Positions 12,984 to 15,754 of a stretch of DNA of 15,754 nt are shown here, one piece after another. The notes under the pieces are model-generated. The model searched no databases, was not told where the DNA came from, and was given only the letters and a program-made list of their open reading frames with translations. Positions within the stretch are counted from its first letter, which is position 1; every line of letters starts with the position of its first letter. The stretch is from Bacillota bacterium. Lineage in GTDB: Bacteria; Bacillota; Clostridia; Lachnospirales; Lachnospiraceae. Location of the stretch: contig JAEWHU010000153.1 in NCBI GenBank assembly GCA_023387635.1, positions 1 through 15,754 on the forward strand, read 5' to 3'. Made by a program: the position numbers and the translations under genes.

Positions 12984-14342
12984 ATGAATTCCATACTACA
13001 ATATGCATCTACAGAAGATGTAATTAGTGCAACGGAGATAGTTTATGAAAATGAATACACAGAGTTCCTTAATTCAAATATATTTGGGCTAGATAAAGCA
13101 TTATCCTTTGTTAATTTAGGATGTATTTTGGAAACTGATAATGTACTTTTAATAGGCTCACATTTAGATATTGCATCATTATTAATATCATATATTTTTA
13201 CCCCACACAAATTATTAACAATCAATGTAGAATCAAGTTGTTGCTATAATATATCTAATGAATTACGTGATTATATCAACCAACTTTTATCGGAATCCAA
13301 ATATACAGAATCAATTTCCTCTAATGTATCTATCGACTTTATAGAACATGAGTATGGAGAAATTAATGGAGAATTTGATGTAGCAATTGTGGGCTTTGCG
13401 AATCAAATTAATAACTCTATAGACTACCCAATAAGTAGGTTTCACCTTGAAACAGGATTCGAATTTGAGCAATTTGAACATTTACTAAAAATATCTAGTA
13501 AAAAACTAAAAAAAGATGGCCGCTTAGTGATATTATCAAAACCAGGATGGATATTAAAGGTATGGAATCTAATACATGACCATGGCTTACAGTTAGAGTA
13601 TTGTGATTATAGTTTACATCATGATGATATTAGGAATCCAAATGCATTCATTTGGTTACGGTTTGTTAAAAGAGAGGATGATTTTGACTTAGATGTACAT
13701 AAGAAGAACATATTATCATTAATGGATTATAACAACATTGATAGGCTTTATGCACATAGGAATAACATTATATTTCCTTATGTGGAGATGTCTTATAATA
13801 ATACTGAGTCTTATGTTACATTAGATCAACAGTTAGAATTTATGCAGTATTTCTTTTCTGTTGAAACTACAGCTAATTTAACAACATTATGTGAAGGTTA
13901 TACCGCTTGTTTAGTTACTCCCTCCATCGCCAAGTATGCATACAAGTTAAATAAAAATGTAGTGCTTTTTGAACGTGATAATCGATTTAGAGAAAATGGT
14001 GGTCTAAAGTATGTAAAATATGATCTTAATATTGGGTTAACTAAGTTTATACAGAATAAATACGCGAATAAATTTGACAGTGTTATCTGTGACCCACCAT
14101 TCGATATTCGATTGGATGTATTAGCAAATGATATTATACAATTGTTAAAGCCAAGTATGAAAAGTGTTGCTTATATAGTTTTCCCGAGTAATAGAATGGC
14201 GAGCCTGATTAATATAATGAATACGAACGGATTAGTTTATATAGAGGATGTGAATAAAATAAGTATAGAATATGCCAAACCACCTAAGATAGTTAGAGTT
14301 AATGGTAAAGATGCCATTCAATTATTTAAGTTTACCTTTTAG
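12984..14342 (+). CDS. Two-domain methyltransferase-fold protein; C-terminal N6-adenineMlase/EFM5-like
   Basis: 452 residues; strong AAGGAGG before ATG 12984. The N-terminal half (about 25-230) has a Rossmann-like pattern: DNVLLIGSHLDIASLLISYI, FDVAIVG, then LKKDGRLVILSKPGW, but without the glycine-rich GxGxG loop, so SAM binding there is doubtful. The C-terminal half begins QYFFSVETTANL (288-299), continues NVVLFERDNRF and YVKYDLN, and carries the catalytic-type motif DPPF (370-373). The order xQxxxSxETxxxL ... LLExDxRF ... F/YDYN ... DPPF matches the N6-adenineMlase family that includes eukaryotic EFM5/EEF1AKMT1 lysine methyltransferases. Bacterial branched-polyamine synthase BpsA is a related alternative. 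The substrate is unknown. Confidence 0.65.
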   Translation: MNSILQYASTEDVISATEIVYENEYTEFLNSNIFGLDKALSFVNLGCILETDNVLLIGSHLDIASLLISYIFTPHKLLTINVESSCCYNISNELRDYINQLLSESKYTESISSNVSIDFIEHEYGEINGEFDVAIVGFANQINNSIDYPISRFHLETGFEFEQFEHLLKISSKKLKKDGRLVILSKPGWILKVWNLIHDHGLQLEYCDYSLHHDDIRNPNAFIWLRFVKREDDFDLDVHKKNILSLMDYNNIDRLYAHRNNIIFPYVEMSYNNTESYVTLDQQLEFMQYFFSVETTANLTTLCEGYTACLVTPSIAKYAYKLNKNVVLFERDNRFRENGGLKYVKYDLNIGLTKFIQNKYANKFDSVICDPPFDIRLDVLANDIIQLLKPSMKSVAYIVFPSNRMASLINIMNTNGLVYIEDVNKISIEYAKPPKIVRVNGKDAIQLFKFTF

Positions 14343-14423
14343 AATAAATATTCTTGTTTCCTTTGGTATGCAATTAGACAGAATACACAATAATTAATAA
14401 TATTGTATTTTTGTATCCATGTA

Positions 14424-14481
14424 TATTTTCGAATAGACATCTTATAATATTTAGGGTAAAATACTTTATAATTCGAAAATA
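14424..14481. promoter_or_regulatory. 11-bp inverted repeat bracketing the dehydrogenase promoter
   Basis: TATTTTCGAAT (14424-14434) and ATTCGAAAATA (14471-14481) are perfect complements with 36 bp between. Each arm contains a TTCGAA core. The promoter lies between them and the right arm covers the expected start site, so this looks like a paired operator. The binding protein is unknown. Confidence 0.45.
14434..14462 (+). promoter_or_regulatory. Promoter of the dehydrogenase gene
   Basis: TAGACA (14434-14439), 17-bp spacer, TAAAAT (14457-14462). Transcription should start near 14469, 32 nt before ATG 14501. Confidence 0.5.
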
Positions 14482-14500
14482 AATAAGAAGAGGTTTTATA

Positions 14501-15487
14501 ATGAAAATATATGCATTTGAAGTTCGAGATGATGAAAGAAAAGACTTTAAAATTATGGAGGATACTTTCAAACTTAATATTACATATACCAGTGAAATAC
14601 TTTCTTTAGAAAATATTGACTTGGTAAATGGATATGATGGAATTACTATATTAGGACAGGGAGATATTAACCAAAGCTTATTAGATGGTCTAAAAGCACG
14701 AGGTATCATGTATATATCCACACGCACCATTGGATATAATCATATTGATATTGATTATGCCAAAAAGATAGGGATGCAGATTTGTAATGCCAATTATGAA
14801 CCAAGTGCCGTCGCTGATTTTACATTAATGTTAATTCTAATGAGCCTTAGAAATTACAAGAAGGCTTTATGGCGTGGTCATGTAAATGATTATTCTCTTG
14901 TAGGATTGCAAGGACGTGAAGTAAAAGATTTAACAATTGGTATAATGGGAACAGGCCGTATAGGATATACCGTTTTAAAGTATCTATCTAGTTTTGGTTG
15001 TCGTTTACTGGCTTATGATGTTTATGAAAATGATAAAACCAAAGAGATTGCAACCTATGTAGACTTAGATACATTATATAAAGAATGTGATGTGATTAGC
15101 CTTCATATGCCACTTTTAGAAAGCACTAGATATATTATTGATTACGACTCTATAGCCAAAATGAAGAATGGAGTAGTACTCATTAATTGTGCAAGAGGAG
15201 AACTAATGAATACGGATGCATTGATAGATAATATTGAAAACGAAAAAATTGGTGCTTTAGCTATCGATTGTATAGATAAAGAACAGGGCATTTATCACTT
15301 TGATAGACGCAACGACATATTTAGTAACAGAGAGATGGCTTATCTACGCCAATTCCCAAATGTAATAATGACACAGCACATGGCATTCTATACAGACGCT
15401 GCTGTATCAAGTATGGTAAGGTGCGGAGTAGAAGGTTTATACAAAATGTTCACATCAGGAACATATGTAACCGAGATTCACTGCTAA
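14501..15487 (+). CDS. D-2-hydroxyacid dehydrogenase, VanH/D-lactate dehydrogenase type
   Basis: 328 residues, full length for the family; AGAGG precedes ATG 14501. Reduces pyruvate or another 2-keto acid to the D-2-hydroxyacid with NADH. The substrate domain has YISTRTIGYNHID (71-83) and PSAVADFTLMLILM; the NAD domain has GIMGTGRIG (147-155) with acidic D173 in AYDVYEN favouring NAD. Catalytic R232 (INCARGE), E261 (IDKEQG) and H293 (TQHMAFYT) are present; the usual proline before the histidine (TPH) is glutamine here. The STRxIGxNHID segment is as in VanH, but no VanA ligase or VanX follows, so a fermentative or other 2-keto-acid role is more likely than glycopeptide resistance. Confidence 0.9.
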   Translation: MKIYAFEVRDDERKDFKIMEDTFKLNITYTSEILSLENIDLVNGYDGITILGQGDINQSLLDGLKARGIMYISTRTIGYNHIDIDYAKKIGMQICNANYEPSAVADFTLMLILMSLRNYKKALWRGHVNDYSLVGLQGREVKDLTIGIMGTGRIGYTVLKYLSSFGCRLLAYDVYENDKTKEIATYVDLDTLYKECDVISLHMPLLESTRYIIDYDSIAKMKNGVVLINCARGELMNTDALIDNIENEKIGALAIDCIDKEQGIYHFDRRNDIFSNREMAYLRQFPNVIMTQHMAFYTDAAVSSMVRCGVEGLYKMFTSGTYVTEIHC

Positions 15488-15535
15488 TCAAACATATTTC
15501 TGTTATAAAATTATATAATTCTATGGAGGCAAGAG

Positions 15536-15628
15536 ATGAATATATTAATAGGACAACCAAAACACGAAGATGGAATCATTCAACTTGAAAACGAAATAAA
15601 AAGACATCAAGGAATGGATATAAGATAA
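15536..15628 (+). pseudogene. 30-codon remnant resembling the N-terminus of a carbon-nitrogen hydrolase
   Basis: A good GGAGG precedes ATG 15536. The peptide starts MNILIGQPKHEDGIIQLENE and ends RHQGMDIR before TAA. The MNIxIGQPKxExxIxQLExEIxxH pattern is what I recall at the start of some clostridial nitrilase-type amidohydrolases, where it leads into a DxxLFPEG strand. Here the reading frame stops just at that point and no continuation is found in the next 50 bases in any plus frame, which suggests internal deletion of the rest. It could also be a real small protein. Confidence 0.4.
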
Positions 15629-15678
15629 AAAAATAAAATACAAAATATATGCACATAAGTTTATAGAGGAGATTTTAC

Positions 15679-15754
15679 ATGATAGGAACAATTGTGAATA
15701 CAATAACCATTGTAACGGGAACTATTTTGGGAAGTGTAGTTAAAAAAGGAATCA
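15679..15754 (+). CDS. DUF554 (YqgA/YdfK-like) membrane protein, 5' part
   Basis: GAGGAG precedes ATG 15679 and the frame is open to the window edge: MIGTIVNTITIVTGTILGSV then VKKGI. The MIGTIVN...GxxLGxxxKKGI start is the hallmark of the DUF554 family of inner-membrane proteins (E. coli YqgA, B. subtilis YdfK). About 25 residues are visible; full-length members have around 230. Function unknown. No terminator separates it from the dehydrogenase gene, so they may share a transcript. Confidence 0.75.
   Translation, partial: MIGTIVNTITIVTGTILGSVVKKGI

Noticed and set aside
14501..15628. Vancomycin resistance (vanHAX-type) cluster, suggested by the VanH-like dehydrogenase.
   Set aside because: No D-Ala-D-Lac ligase, VanX dipeptidase or VanRS genes are present; the next genes are a hydrolase-like remnant and DUF554.
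1..15754. CRISPR arrays, tRNA/rRNA genes, insertion sequences, prophage.
   Set aside because: No regularly spaced repeats, cloverleaf-type sequence, transposase or phage genes were seen on either strand.

Overview
This window is low-GC, Gram-positive DNA. It has strong AGGAGG-type ribosome binding sites, TTGACA/TATAAT promoters, short intergenic gaps and many U-tailed hairpin terminators. The proteins (DegV, DUF368, LTA-synthase-like sulfatase, VanH-like D-lactate dehydrogenase, paired MATE exporters, DUF554) fit a Clostridia genome, probably Lachnospiraceae (Lachnoclostridium-like). That placement is inference from protein style, not a database match.

Left part (1-2500): the tail of an upstream gene, then a compact type I toxin-antitoxin-like module. 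The module has a 28-residue membrane peptide, a convergent antisense RNA with its own near-consensus promoter, and a shared bidirectional terminator. The toxin promoter carries a perfect LexA/DinR-like GAAC-N4-GTTC dyad over its -35. A probable 5'-truncated ORF, a GNAT acetyltransferase and a DUF5412-type membrane-anchored protein follow. Next is a SAM-dependent methyltransferase preceded by a 27-codon leader ORF with mutually exclusive hairpins, which resembles translational attenuation.

Middle (2500-7970): two closely related MATE exporters flank a tRNA-dihydrouridine synthase, and the two copies also share terminator sequence. Next comes an autoregulated-looking operon of a MarR repressor and a flavin/NAD(P)H reductase, with two AATATCTT-N6-AAGATATT operators bracketing its promoter.

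Right part (7970-15754): a minus-strand FabT-like MarR regulator translationally coupled to a DegV (fatty-acid-binding) protein, driven by a consensus promoter with a 21-bp dyad operator. An LTA-synthase-like enzyme follows, with a second copy of the GAACTTGTGTTC promoter architecture upstream, and then a DUF368 (polyprenyl-phosphate transporter family) gene. A 530-bp gene-free stretch contains a promoter, a predicted three-way-junction RNA and a terminator just before a two-domain methyltransferase-fold protein whose C-terminal half resembles the N6-adenineMlase/EFM5 family. The window ends with a VanH-like dehydrogenase, a 30-codon remnant resembling the N-terminus of a carbon-nitrogen hydrolase, and the start of a DUF554 membrane protein.

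The best candidates for undescribed biology are the LexA-box-bearing toxin/antisense module and its promoter twin upstream of the LTA-synthase-like gene, the leader-peptide attenuator, and the structured leader plus two-domain methyltransferase-like protein. All calls come from reading the sequence by eye; no search or folding program was run.
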